Assembly: GCA_052061695.1 (NCBI GenBank)
Contig: JBPZEY010000006.1
DNA from: Alkalicoccus luteus
GTDB taxonomy: Bacteria; Bacillota; Bacilli; Bacillales; Salisediminibacteriaceae
Reading direction: 5' to 3' (one strand)
DNA length: 64,000 nucleotides
Notes under the pieces: generated by a model
What the model was told of the DNA's origin: nothing
Seen by the model: only the letters and a program-made list of their open reading frames with translations
Database searches by the model: none
Position numbers and translations under genes: made by a program
Shown here: positions 34,665-42,426 of the stretch, one piece after another
How positions within the stretch are numbered: position 1 is the first letter of the stretch
Layout: each line of letters starts with the position of its first letter

Positions 34665-34988
34665 CTATACGTTCGCTTCTTTATCCTCTGAGAACAGCCG
34701 GTCCGTCATATTCTGTTCAAAACGGTTGGACAGGCACTCATGGAGAACCTCCCTTTCAAACAGCTTGAAGCATTCGGATTGCTTCCACTCCTCCACAGTG
34801 AGAGTACGGCAGTCTTCAAAGACGTCCTTCCAATTGACTAGCAGGAACGATTCTACCCGCTCATGAACAACTGGAAAATAGACGAGCGGACTTTGCTCAA
34901 CGCTCTGCTCCATCTGATCCAGCACGGTTTCCACGAGAATCTGATGTATTTCGCCATAGCTGAGTTCGTGCAGTCTGACAGGGGTCAT
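34665..34988 (-). CDS. Hypothetical protein
   Basis: 107 residues, not recognised. It is acidic and largely helical (LHELSYGEIHQILVETVLDQ at the start), with two Cys (about 81 and 94 by eye) and no signal peptide or membrane segment. It has a clear GGAGGTTTTTG site before its ATG, and a terminator follows, so it looks like a genuine single-gene unit. It sits between convergent yhaM and the co-directional prsA, where B. subtilis has yhaL, but it does not resemble the small membrane protein YhaL. Confidence 0.65.
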   Translation of the reverse strand: MTPVRLHELSYGEIHQILVETVLDQMEQSVEQSPLVYFPVVHERVESFLLVNWKDVFEDCRTLTVEEWKQSECFKLFEREVLHECLSNRFEQNMTDRLFSEDKEANV

Positions 34989-35014
34989 TCAAAAACCTCC
35001 ATATAATAAGTATT

Positions 35015-35031
35015 GGTACAACTCATGTACC
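35015..35031. promoter_or_regulatory. Inverted repeat upstream of the 107-residue gene
   Basis: GGTACA and TGTACC flank 5 bases, 27 bases upstream of the start at 34988 and directly ahead of an AT-rich -10-like stretch (TATTATAT on the minus strand). It could be an operator, or a weak terminator of prsA, whose stop lies just upstream on this strand. Confidence 0.4.
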
Positions 35032-35056
35032 CTGTTTACATGGAGGCAAACCCATT

Positions 35057-36010
35057 TTATGGTTGATCATCTGAAATAGATTGGAAGTCCTCATCTAAAA
35101 TCGTGACATCAGCCTCATCCATCATCGACTCCTGGATTCGGTTCACCTGATACTGATAGCGGTCGCTGAGACTTTGCTGCAGCTGGTCCTGTACCTCTTC
35201 AAAAGGTTCATCAAACGGTGTTCGATCGGTTACCTCGATAACGTGATAGCCAAATTGGCTTTGAACCGGCTCGCTGTATTCACCGTCTTCCAGCAGGAAG
35301 GCAGCTGCTTCAAAAGGAGGTGTCATCGTTCCTCTGCCGAATGTACCAAGCTCTCCGCCTTCGCTGCTTGAGCCGGGATCCTGCGAATAGGATTCAGCCA
35401 AATCAGCAAATGATTCGCCTTCTTCCAGCTGATCAAGCACTTCTTCAGCCGTTTCTCTGTCACCAGTCAAAATGTGACGGGCTGTCAGTTCAGCACCACG
35501 GTCATACTCTTCCCGCAGATCTTCTTCACTGAATTCACCGTCGTGGCCGGTCATTTCCTGCATAACTAAATGCTGGAGCACTCTCTTTCGAAGCTCAGAC
35601 TCTGATTGGACTCCCTGCATTTCCATCATCGTGTAAAATTCTTCTTCTTCCTCGATGCCCATCGTATCCATCAAATAAGAAATTTCAGCCTGAACTTCTT
35701 CCTCAGTAATGCCGAGCTCCTCTGCTTCTTTTTCAAACACTTTTTCCTGGATCAGAACTTGCAGCACATTTTCGCCGTATTGTTCACGAAGCGCCTCATG
35801 AAACGTTTGCTCGTCAATCAATTCACCGTTTACTTCAGCCACTGCTGCAGGCTCTTCCTCGAGATTGTTTTCATCCTCCAGGTTGTCAACTGCATCATTC
35901 TCATTCGCATTGTCCGGATCCGTTGCATTCGGGTTGTTTTCAGTCGATTCGGACTCCGGCTCCGAGCAGGCAGCGAGCAGAAGGATTCCGATCAGGAGAA
36001 CAGTTTTCAT
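35057..36010 (-). CDS. prsA: PrsA-like foldase lipoprotein (parvulin PPIase)
   Basis: 317 residues from the ATG after AAAGGAGTGG. The signal peptide ends in the lipobox LLAAC (Cys15 becomes the lipidated N-terminus), so it is held on the outer face of the membrane. An extremely Glu/Asp/Asn-rich linker (about 17-55) follows, then a SurA-like N-terminal region. The parvulin domain (about 175-270) shows ARHIL, SQDPGSSSEGGELGTFGRG and QFGYHVIEV. It helps exported proteins fold. The acidic bias suggests adaptation to a salty exterior. Confidence 0.9.
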   Translation of the reverse strand: MKTVLLIGILLLAACSEPESESTENNPNATDPDNANENDAVDNLEDENNLEEEPAAVAEVNGELIDEQTFHEALREQYGENVLQVLIQEKVFEKEAEELGITEEEVQAEISYLMDTMGIEEEEEFYTMMEMQGVQSESELRKRVLQHLVMQEMTGHDGEFSEEDLREEYDRGAELTARHILTGDRETAEEVLDQLEEGESFADLAESYSQDPGSSSEGGELGTFGRGTMTPPFEAAAFLLEDGEYSEPVQSQFGYHVIEVTDRTPFDEPFEEVQDQLQQSLSDRYQYQVNRIQESMMDEADVTILDEDFQSISDDQP

Positions 36011-36124
36011 GTTGGCCACTCCTTTACATCTTCTGTCATTATCGTAGCATAAACCCGGCAAGTCGGGAAGCTTACTCTGTCAACTAACACGCTTCCTGAA
36101 TGGAAAGGATAAACCAATAAAAAC

Positions 36125-36148
36125 GCCGCTGGTCACAAGACCGGCGGC
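36125..36148 (-). terminator. Terminator of the small membrane protein gene
   Basis: GCCGCTGGTC and GACCGGCGGC form a 10-bp stem (one G-T pair) around ACAA. On the minus strand it is followed by GTTTTTATT. Confidence 0.8.
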
Positions 36149-36163
36149 ATGTTCCGAGTAGAG

Positions 36164-36343
36164 CTACACCAGATAAATACGAACGAAAGAGGTTGTAATT
36201 AAGATGGTGATCAGCACGTTTACGGTACGGAAAATTTTTGGCTGTTTCTCATCAGGAATTTCTTTTGTCACGCACAGCGTATTCGTCATCGTATTAATAA
36301 CGAATAAATAGAAAAGCGCGAACAAGATATAGGGAATATACAT
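36164..36343 (-). CDS. Small membrane protein, unknown
   Basis: 59 residues from the ATG 8 bases after AGGAGG; a TTG 6 bases earlier is too close. Two transmembrane helices are visible, at about 3-22 and 40-58, joined by a charged cytoplasmic-type loop (KEIPDEKQPK). It is not recognised. It has its own ribosome site and a following terminator, so it is likely real. It lies next to prsA in the position where small yha genes occur in B. subtilis. Confidence 0.65.
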   Translation of the reverse strand: MYIPYILFALFYLFVINTMTNTLCVTKEIPDEKQPKIFRTVNVLITILITTSFVRIYLV

Positions 36344-36488
36344 ATACAAGCCTCCTGGTCTGACCGGTTAAACCGGCGCCTGTAAATCAACGTTACGTTT
36401 TTGCTGTACAGGGAATAGGATAAAGACACTATTAGTGTACCAGAGATACGCCTTAATTGAAATGAACAGTCACGTCAGGGGGAGAAAA

Positions 36489-37058
36489 ATGAATCGATGG
36501 AAAACCGCTTTTTTTGTGCTGCTGACAGGAGTAATACTCGTGACCGCAGGCGGCTGGCTATGGCTTAATCACCTTTTGTCAGCAGAGCCTGAAGAGACGT
36601 TTACCGTACCGGACAGACAGGTGGCCGAATCGCCGTCTCTCACAGTCACATCGACGAGAGCGGATGCAAATGACTGGCTGCAGCGTGAACTGGAAGAGGA
36701 GGATGCAGAAGAGTTTGATTTGTATCTGGAAGATGCCGTCTATTTCACGTCGGAATTCCGGCTTTTCGGCATCAATATACCAGTTGAGGTACAGTTCCAG
36801 CCGGAAGTAGATGACAACGGTAATATTTGGCTGTACGAAGACGGATTTCGCGCCGGAGGGGTAGACTTGCCGGCAGCTCAAGTGTTTCAGCTGATAGGCG
36901 ATTCGCTCGACTTGCCAGAGTGGATTGAACCCGTTCCTGAAGAAGCTGCCTTATACATGGACCTGGCCCAGTTGGATACCGGTGATACAGCTATTTATGC
37001 AGAAGTCATTGACCTGCCTGATGACGAACTTCGTTTTCGCATCACGCCTGCTGATTAA
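36489..37058 (+). CDS. YpmS-like membrane-anchored protein (DUF2140)
   Basis: 189 residues from the ATG after AGGGGGAGAAAA. An N-terminal transmembrane helix (about 6-26) anchors an extracytoplasmic domain. The YFTSEFRLFGINIPVEVQFQ stretch and the later YMDLAQLD are typical of the YpmS/DUF2140 family. The outside domain is strongly acidic. Function is unknown. In B. subtilis ypmS lies elsewhere, so this copy in the prsA-hpr region is either a paralogue or a relocated gene. A bidirectional terminator follows. Confidence 0.75.
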   Translation: MNRWKTAFFVLLTGVILVTAGGWLWLNHLLSAEPEETFTVPDRQVAESPSLTVTSTRADANDWLQRELEEEDAEEFDLYLEDAVYFTSEFRLFGINIPVEVQFQPEVDDNGNIWLYEDGFRAGGVDLPAAQVFQLIGDSLDLPEWIEPVPEEAALYMDLAQLDTGDTAIYAEVIDLPDDELRFRITPAD

Positions 37059-37096
37059 GTTGCTGAAATCAGTACGGATAAAGCACAGATAAAAGA

Positions 37097-37137
37097 AGCC
37101 AGCCGCTAACGGGAATCCAAGTTAGCGGCTGGCTTTT
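37097..37137. terminator. Bidirectional terminator between two convergent genes
   Basis: AGCCAGCCGCTAAC and GTTAGCGGCTGGCT form a perfect 14-bp stem around a 10-base loop. TTTT follows on the plus strand and TCTTTT on the minus strand. Confidence 0.9.
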
Positions 37138-37139
37138 AC

Positions 37140-37700
37140 TCACTCTGTACCGGTTGATTCTACTTCACGGATCGGCTGCACGATGTGGAAGCCTGAGCGG
37201 TTGTCTTCAATCAGACATTCCTTAGGAGCTGCAAACATTTGACGGGCGGTAAAGAAGTCATAGGTGCAGAGCCCAAAATGAAAAGCAGAAACAATGCCGA
37301 TGACATGCGTGTAGGCAGGGAGCAGCGCTGCTGCTGCGAATGCAGTGAGTGTCAAGACGGCAGCTGGGAAAAGCGTAGAAACGAGGCTGAGCGTTCTAGG
37401 TACAGGCTCCTTGACCGAGTAAAATAAAAACGGCCACTGGGAACGGCGAAAGCCAAATTTCGCTTTTTTCCCGGCAGCCCATACAGGCAGACAGTGAAGC
37501 ACCAGATGCAGAGGCAGAATCAGCATCAGCAGCAAAATAGTATAGAAAAAGCCGGCTTCCTGAAGCGCAGCCTGGCTTCCGAATGTTTGAAACATCGTAT
37601 AAAACACGAGAAAATACAATAACATCACTAATACGGACAGCACCCACATCCGGGCCTGGCCGATTTCTTTAGCAAGGGACACAGTCTTAATACAGTTCAC
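37140..37700 (-). CDS. DUF3267-like membrane protein with degenerate zinc motif
   Basis: 186 residues from the GTG 8 bases after GGAGG; an upstream GTG overlaps that site. Four hydrophobic helices are visible. The segment LPLHLVLHCLPVW near 60-72 sits where DUF3267 proteins, regarded as putative zincin-like proteases, carry HExxH. Here it reads HLVLH, so the catalytic Glu is missing. It may be a non-catalytic member or belong to another family. It lies just downstream of hpr, near the place of yhaI/yhaJ in B. subtilis. Confidence 0.6.
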   Translation of the reverse strand: MNCIKTVSLAKEIGQARMWVLSVLVMLLYFLVFYTMFQTFGSQAALQEAGFFYTILLLMLILPLHLVLHCLPVWAAGKKAKFGFRRSQWPFLFYSVKEPVPRTLSLVSTLFPAAVLTLTAFAAAALLPAYTHVIGIVSAFHFGLCTYDFFTARQMFAAPKECLIEDNRSGFHIVQPIREVESTGTE

Positions 37701-37785
37701 TGTGCACACCTCCTTTTCACGAATAACTCACGGCAATACTTAGCTAATGTACTCCCGCAGAAAGGAAAAATCAATACCTTTCCAG

Positions 37786-37813
37786 AAAAAAACCCGGAAT
37801 TTTATTTTCCGGG
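37786..37813 (-). terminator. Terminator overlapping the hpr stop codon
   Basis: On the minus strand, CCCGGAA and TTCCGGG form a 7-bp stem around AATAAAA, followed by a run of seven T. The hairpin includes the hpr stop codon. Confidence 0.85.
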
Positions 37814-38410
37814 AAGTTCTTCGAGCAGATCCGTGGAATTACGGGTGCGCGTTTTAGGAGCCGGAACGAGCCGTCCATCCTCCTCGTTAAAGTCCTCTTC
37901 AAATTTTAGCATTGATTTTTCAAAAATTTGGATGAAGTCAGGGCCGTACACGTGCTTGACGATACTGATCAGTTCGGAAAATTCGGGGAACTTTCCATAC
38001 AGCTGTTTTATCGGGAGAGAGCCGGTATATACACTGTACGTATCGGGATTATAGCTTTCGAACGTTTCTTTAAGAAGCTCCTCGCCTTTTTCTGTCAAAT
38101 AAACGTACGTATTACGCTTATCATTCGCCCGCTTAGAGAACGTTAACAGACCGCGTTCCTCCAGCTTTTTGGAAAAGTTAAACGCGGTGGAAACGTGCAT
38201 AACTCCAAATTTGGCGATATCGGAAATTGAGGCACCTTCCAAATGATAAGCAATCCATAAAATATGGTGTTCATTGATGTTCAAATCAAATGGCTTAATC
38301 CAGGCCTGCCAGTCCTTTTCAATGGATTTCCAAAGCGCTTTGCTCAGCTGGGCGATCTTATGACTGAACATGATCGACTGTTTCATCGACTGGTTTGGAT
38401 CCTGCTCCAT
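37802..38410 (-). CDS. hpr: Transition-state regulator Hpr (ScoC)
   Basis: 202 residues from the ATG after AGAGGAGGAG. A MarR-type winged helix fills about 20-140, with segments almost identical to B. subtilis Hpr: MAQLSKALWKSIEKDW-type helix, DLNINEHHILWIAYHLEGAS, KFGVMHVSTAFNFSKKLEER. It represses extracellular protease, peptide-uptake and sporulation genes during the growth-to-stationary shift. It lies between serC and a terminator. A terminator-like hairpin sits in its leader at 38449-38465. Confidence 0.95.
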   Translation of the reverse strand: MEQDPNQSMKQSIMFSHKIAQLSKALWKSIEKDWQAWIKPFDLNINEHHILWIAYHLEGASISDIAKFGVMHVSTAFNFSKKLEERGLLTFSKRANDKRNTYVYLTEKGEELLKETFESYNPDTYSVYTGSLPIKQLYGKFPEFSELISIVKHVYGPDFIQIFEKSMLKFEEDFNEEDGRLVPAPKTRTRNSTDLLEELPGK

Positions 38411-38443
38411 AAACAACTCCTCCTCTGCTGGGTACATAATCAT

Positions 38444-38465
38444 AAAAAGCCCCGCCAGCCGGGGC
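38444..38465 (-). terminator. Terminator-like hairpin in the hpr leader
   Basis: On the minus strand, GCCCCG and CGGGGC form a 6-bp stem around GCTGG, followed directly by TTTTTATG. It ends 33 bases before the hpr start and about 240 bases after serC. Only about 30 bases, including the ribosome site, remain between it and hpr, so an hpr promoter must lie upstream of it or be absent. It is either the serC terminator or an attenuator for hpr. Confidence 0.75.
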
Positions 38466-38600
38466 AGCCGGACTGGAAACAGGCGTGTTTCAGTATGTGA
38501 CGCAATTACTTTACTGAGAAAATGTTATTCATATAATAACACAGGAAAAGAGTGGGGCTCAATATCATTTCTGTATTTTCTGAAAATTTTCGAGCCTTTA

Positions 38601-38630
38601 CGACCGTTCTGCCTTAAAAGAGAACGGTCG
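38601..38630. repeat. Hairpin between serC and hpr
   Basis: CGACCGTTCT and AGAACGGTCG form a perfect 10-bp stem with a 10-base loop, 75 bases after serC. No T-run follows. It could stabilise the serC 3' end or be an operator. The rest of the 295-base spacer 38411-38705 holds the hpr leader and an AT-rich stretch near 38525-38545 that may be its promoter. Confidence 0.6.
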
Positions 38631-38705
38631 CAGCTTAATCGATAAAGGCGCCAATAAAGCGCGGAGATCATTTTTATCGGATACTATTTTAAAAACAGGA
38701 AGAGC

Positions 38706-39788
38706 TTATGCGCGCTTGCGGAATTTTTCCATAAAGCTGCAGAGCGCTTCGACATGCTCCGGCGGGACAGCGTTATAGATAGATGCACGGCAGCCTCCGA
38801 CGCTGCGATGACCGTTTAAGCCCATAAACCCTTCTGCAGCAGCTTCACGCAAAAACTGCTTTTCCAGCTCTTCATTTTCGAGGCGGAAGGTTACGTTCAT
38901 GCTGGAGCGTGAATCCTTGGCAGCGTGCCCTCGAAAAAAGCCGTTTGAGCCGTCGATGAGATCGTACAGCATCTCAGATTTCTTTTTAGCGCGCTCTTCC
39001 ATGCCGATTGCTCCGCCATTCTCCAGAATCCAGTCGGTGACAAGCTTTGTTATGTAGACAGCACCTGTCGGCGGCGTGTGGTAAAGCGACTGTTTATCAG
39101 CGTGCACTTGATAGGAGGTAGAAGGGGGGCCATCCTGAGCACTGGCCAGAAGTTTTTTGGAGATGATCACAATGGTCACTCCTGCAATCCCGGCGTTTTT
39201 TTGAGCACCTGCATAAGCTAGGTCGATGTTGCTCCAGTTAATGCGGCGGCTGAGAATGTCACTCGACATATCGGCAAAGACTGGAATATCCGTTTGATTA
39301 TCTGGAATAGTCTGCCACTGGGTGCCGAAAATGGTATTGTTTGTCGTAAGGTGAATATAGGCACTGTTCTCGGAAGCCAGCTGATAATCCGTTTCTGGAA
39401 TATGCGCGTAGTTAACATCCTTGGAGCTGGAGAGAATTTCCGTGTGTCCAAAGTAAGCCGCTTCCTTTTGTGCTTTTTCGGACCAGGAGCCGCTGAGCAC
39501 GTAAGTTCCGGTCTGGCCTTCCCGTAAGAAATTGCGCGGGGCCATTGAAAACTGCAGAGTGGCACCACCTTGCAGGAAGAGCACTTCCATATAATCTGGA
39601 ACCTGTAAAATTTGTCTGATCTGCTCCATCGCCTCGAAATGGATGGACTCGTAAAGCTTGCTGCGATGGCTGAGTTCCATAACAGCAGCGCCACTTTGCT
39701 CAAAGTTGAACATTTCATCACGCGCCCTAGTCAAAACTGCCTCGGGCACCGGGCCTGGCCCTGCGTTAAAATTATAAGCTCGTTTCAT
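38706..39788 (-). CDS. serC: Phosphoserine aminotransferase
   Basis: 360 residues, the normal length. The start FNAGPGPVPEAVL and the PLP-lysine region DLAYAGAQKNAGIAGVTIV are diagnostic, with the C-terminal GHRSVGGCRASIYNAV loop. It converts 3-phosphohydroxypyruvate and glutamate to phosphoserine in serine synthesis. In B. subtilis it lies in the same position between hit and hpr. No T-box or other leader element was seen. serA and serB are not nearby. Confidence 0.96.
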   Translation of the reverse strand: MKRAYNFNAGPGPVPEAVLTRARDEMFNFEQSGAAVMELSHRSKLYESIHFEAMEQIRQILQVPDYMEVLFLQGGATLQFSMAPRNFLREGQTGTYVLSGSWSEKAQKEAAYFGHTEILSSSKDVNYAHIPETDYQLASENSAYIHLTTNNTIFGTQWQTIPDNQTDIPVFADMSSDILSRRINWSNIDLAYAGAQKNAGIAGVTIVIISKKLLASAQDGPPSTSYQVHADKQSLYHTPPTGAVYITKLVTDWILENGGAIGMEERAKKKSEMLYDLIDGSNGFFRGHAAKDSRSSMNVTFRLENEELEKQFLREAAAEGFMGLNGHRSVGGCRASIYNAVPPEHVEALCSFMEKFRKRA

Positions 39789-39825
39789 TGATCGAACCTC
39801 CTCGTATAGTGAACTAATAAAGCTA

Positions 39826-39847
39826 GCCGGAGCTGGAACACTCCGGC
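39826..39847 (-). terminator. Terminator after hit
   Basis: GCCGGAG and CTCCGGC form a 7-bp stem with an 8-base loop. On the minus strand TAGCTTTATT follows. It lies immediately downstream of hit and upstream of serC. Confidence 0.6.
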
Positions 39848-39851
39848 CGGT

Positions 39852-40283
39852 TTACCCATTCATAGCGTCTGCGATATTCTGCGCCATCTGCTGCAGCGTT
39901 TCTGTACTGTAGTCGCTGCTGTGTTCTTCCCAGACAGCTTTAAAGCCATCTTCTGAACCGTAGCGCGGTATCAGATGCAGGTGGTAGTGAAACACGGATT
40001 GGCCGGCAGGCTCCTTATTATTATTGAGTACGTTTAACCCTTCCGGCTGAAACGTGTCGTTCAACGCGGAAGCAACTGCGGGTACAGCTTTGAAAAGTTC
40101 AGCCGCCGTTTCTTCGCGAAGTTCAAACACATCTTTTTCATGATTTTTCGGAATAATAAGCGTGTGTCCCTTCGTTACCTGGCTAATGTCAAGAAACGCG
40201 TAAACGTGTTCGTTTTCAAACACTTTTGCAGAAGGGATGTCCCCGTTAATAATGCTGCAGAAAATACAGGACTCATCGGCCAT
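39852..40283 (-). CDS. hit: HIT family nucleotide hydrolase/transferase
   Basis: 143 residues. The histidine triad HYHLHLIPRY near 99-108 is intact, and an N-terminal CIFCSIINGDIPSAKV segment supplies two Cys of a possible Zn site (Cys6, Cys9). HIT proteins hydrolyse nucleoside phosphoramidates and related bonds. Its place next to the divergent ecsAB and upstream of serC matches B. subtilis hit. Confidence 0.93.
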   Translation of the reverse strand: MADESCIFCSIINGDIPSAKVFENEHVYAFLDISQVTKGHTLIIPKNHEKDVFELREETAAELFKAVPAVASALNDTFQPEGLNVLNNNKEPAGQSVFHYHLHLIPRYGSEDGFKAVWEEHSSDYSTETLQQMAQNIADAMNG

Positions 40284-40429
40284 AGTGATCCACCTCTTTT
40301 TTAGTAGTAGGAATATTCATATAATAAAAAACAGCTTATCATATTTTCTGACAGGCTGCGAGTTTCGGAGGAGGATTCTTTTCAACTGTACGATGATCAG
40401 CTAAGATGAGGAAAGAGGAGGAATGCCAG

Positions 40430-41176
40430 GTGAGCAATTTACTGCTTGACGTGTCCAGCGTCACGGGAGGCTACAGCAGAACGCGGCCGGTCCTGCACGA
40501 TTTGGACATGACGGTGAACAGAGGAGAAATCGTCGGACTGATCGGGCTGAACGGAGCCGGAAAAAGTACGACGATCAAACATATACTGGGACTGCTGCAG
40601 CCGCATAAAGGAACGATAACAGTTAATGGCAAAACCCTTTCGGAAGATGCGGATGCTTACCGTTCGGGAATCGCCTACATACCGGAAACACCGATTTTAT
40701 ATGAGGAACTGACGCTTTGGGAGCATTTAGAGGTTACGGCGATGGCGTACGGTATTGACGAATCGGTCTTTCAGGAGCGGGCGGAGAAGCTGCTGTCGCA
40801 GTTCCGGATGAACAAAATGAGAAACTGGTTTCCAGATCATTTTTCAAAAGGGATGCGGCAGAAAGTGATGATTATGAGCGCTTTTCTGCTGAGGCCTGAC
40901 TTATATATAGCCGACGAACCCTTCGTAGGACTTGATCCTGTTGGAATCAAATCGTTTCTGGATACGATGGAGCATATGAAAGCAGACGGCTGCGGGATTC
41001 TGATGTCTACGCACATTCTTGCCACCGCGGAACGATACTGTGACCGGTTTGTCTTTTTAGATCAGGGCAGGGTTATTATGAAAGGAACGCTGCAGGAGCT
41101 CCGAGAGCAGGCAAACATGCCGGGAGCAGCTTTGGACGATATTTATGCAGCAGAGGCGGGGACCGCCGATGCATAA
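40430..41176 (+). CDS. ecsA: ABC transporter ATPase EcsA
   Basis: 248 residues from the GTG 8 bases after AGGAGG, matching the recalled 247 of B. subtilis EcsA. Walker A GLNGAGKSTT lies near 42-51, the signature is the variant FSKGMRQKVMI, and Walker B is LYIADEPFVGLD. With EcsB it forms a transporter needed for protein secretion, competence and intramembrane proteolysis by RasP. It overlaps ecsB by 8 bases. Confidence 0.93.
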   Translation: MSNLLLDVSSVTGGYSRTRPVLHDLDMTVNRGEIVGLIGLNGAGKSTTIKHILGLLQPHKGTITVNGKTLSEDADAYRSGIAYIPETPILYEELTLWEHLEVTAMAYGIDESVFQERAEKLLSQFRMNKMRNWFPDHFSKGMRQKVMIMSAFLLRPDLYIADEPFVGLDPVGIKSFLDTMEHMKADGCGILMSTHILATAERYCDRFVFLDQGRVIMKGTLQELREQANMPGAALDDIYAAEAGTADA

Positions 41177-42371
41177 CAACCCAATGGAACTGTGGCATGT
41201 CCGGCGCCGGGATTATTGGACGCTTGCGATCAAATACCTGCGCTTGATTGGCAACAGCGGCTTTGTGTTCACGCTGTATATCCTCATGCTGTTTGGCTCT
41301 TATTATTACGGGCCTTTTTTGGAATGGCTGCCTGAAACGTTTCCTGCAGCACTTTTCTTTGCCGGAGTCTTCACACTTATGACAGTGAGAGGACGGGTAC
41401 GCACCTTTTTAAAGCCAGCGGACCTGGTGTTCATTTTGCCAATGGAAAAGCGGCTGGACGGTTACTTTCGATCCTCCTATGCGTACAGCTTCGCTATGGA
41501 AGTGTTTTGGACGTTGACGCTGCTGTTTCTGCTCACGCCGCTGTTTCTTGACCGGATTGCCTTTGGCTGGGAGCCATACCTCGGAACAGTGGCCGTGCTG
41601 GCGGCTGCAAAAGCGTGGAACCTCGCGTTTTCATTTGAAGAGCAAAAGCTGCAGGATCTGCGGGCGTACCGTGCGGGAATCGCTTTTCGTGGAGCAGGAA
41701 CGTTAATCCTTTTATACGCTGCTTTTGCCGGTCATGCAGCAGCGGTGATCGGGATTCTCGCAGTGCTCTTGCTTTTTTACGCGGCGCTAAGAAAGAAGAC
41801 GGGGCTGCTGAATTGGGAGCGGGTTATTCGAATTGAAGAAAATATGGTGCGCACCTTTTTTAGAATGGCGGATAACTTCACTGATGTACCGCAGCTTCGA
41901 AAGGATGTCAAGCAGAGAAAGCTGCTCTCCATGCTTTTAAAGAACATTCCCTACGGAAAGGAGTTTACGTACCGCTATTTGTTTGGCAGAGCATTGATTC
42001 GATCTGGCGATTACAGCGGCATTTGGATCAGGCTGACGGCAGTTGGTATAGTGTTTGTTCTGGCGGTTCACATCACATGGGGCGTCTGGCTCGTCGCTGC
42101 TCTGTTCAGCTATATGACGGTGAGACAGCTGGAAACGATGACGTATCATTTCGATACGAATCACATGCTGCCGCTTTACCCTGTTCAGCACAGTGACCGC
42201 TATTATGCAGCCGGATGGTGGATCATGCGGGCGGGGATGCTGCAGGCCTTTCTGTTTGGTTTAGCCGCGCTGCCTGATGTTACTGCTGCATTGCCTGCTT
42301 TCGCAGCTGCGGCAGCTGTATCTGCCTACTCTGCACGAGTCCGAATGAAGAAAAAGGCTGTCGCCGTATAA
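41169..42371 (+). CDS. ecsB: ABC transporter permease EcsB
   Basis: 400 residues with about eight hydrophobic helices in two clusters (about 25-160 and 275-395), separated by a charged region. It starts inside the last codons of ecsA, implying coupling. The permease partner of EcsA, it affects membrane-protease RasP activity and exported-protein processing. The third B. subtilis gene, ecsC, is absent: after the stop there is only a hairpin, then the convergent amidohydrolase. Confidence 0.9.
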   Translation: MHNNPMELWHVRRRDYWTLAIKYLRLIGNSGFVFTLYILMLFGSYYYGPFLEWLPETFPAALFFAGVFTLMTVRGRVRTFLKPADLVFILPMEKRLDGYFRSSYAYSFAMEVFWTLTLLFLLTPLFLDRIAFGWEPYLGTVAVLAAAKAWNLAFSFEEQKLQDLRAYRAGIAFRGAGTLILLYAAFAGHAAAVIGILAVLLLFYAALRKKTGLLNWERVIRIEENMVRTFFRMADNFTDVPQLRKDVKQRKLLSMLLKNIPYGKEFTYRYLFGRALIRSGDYSGIWIRLTAVGIVFVLAVHITWGVWLVAALFSYMTVRQLETMTYHFDTNHMLPLYPVQHSDRYYAAGWWIMRAGMLQAFLFGLAALPDVTAALPAFAAAAAVSAYSARVRMKKKAVAV

Positions 42372-42376
42372 AACAT

Positions 42377-42415
42377 GATGAAGAGCCGCCGGTGGTGTAC
42401 CGGCGGCTCTTCATC
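42377..42415. terminator. Long hairpin between ecsB and the amidohydrolase gene
   Basis: GATGAAGAGCCGCCGGT pairs perfectly with its complement over 17 bp around GGTGT. The genes on both sides converge on it. T-runs are missing, but the stem is one of the strongest in the window. Confidence 0.75.
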
Positions 42416-42426
42416 GTTCCAACGGG

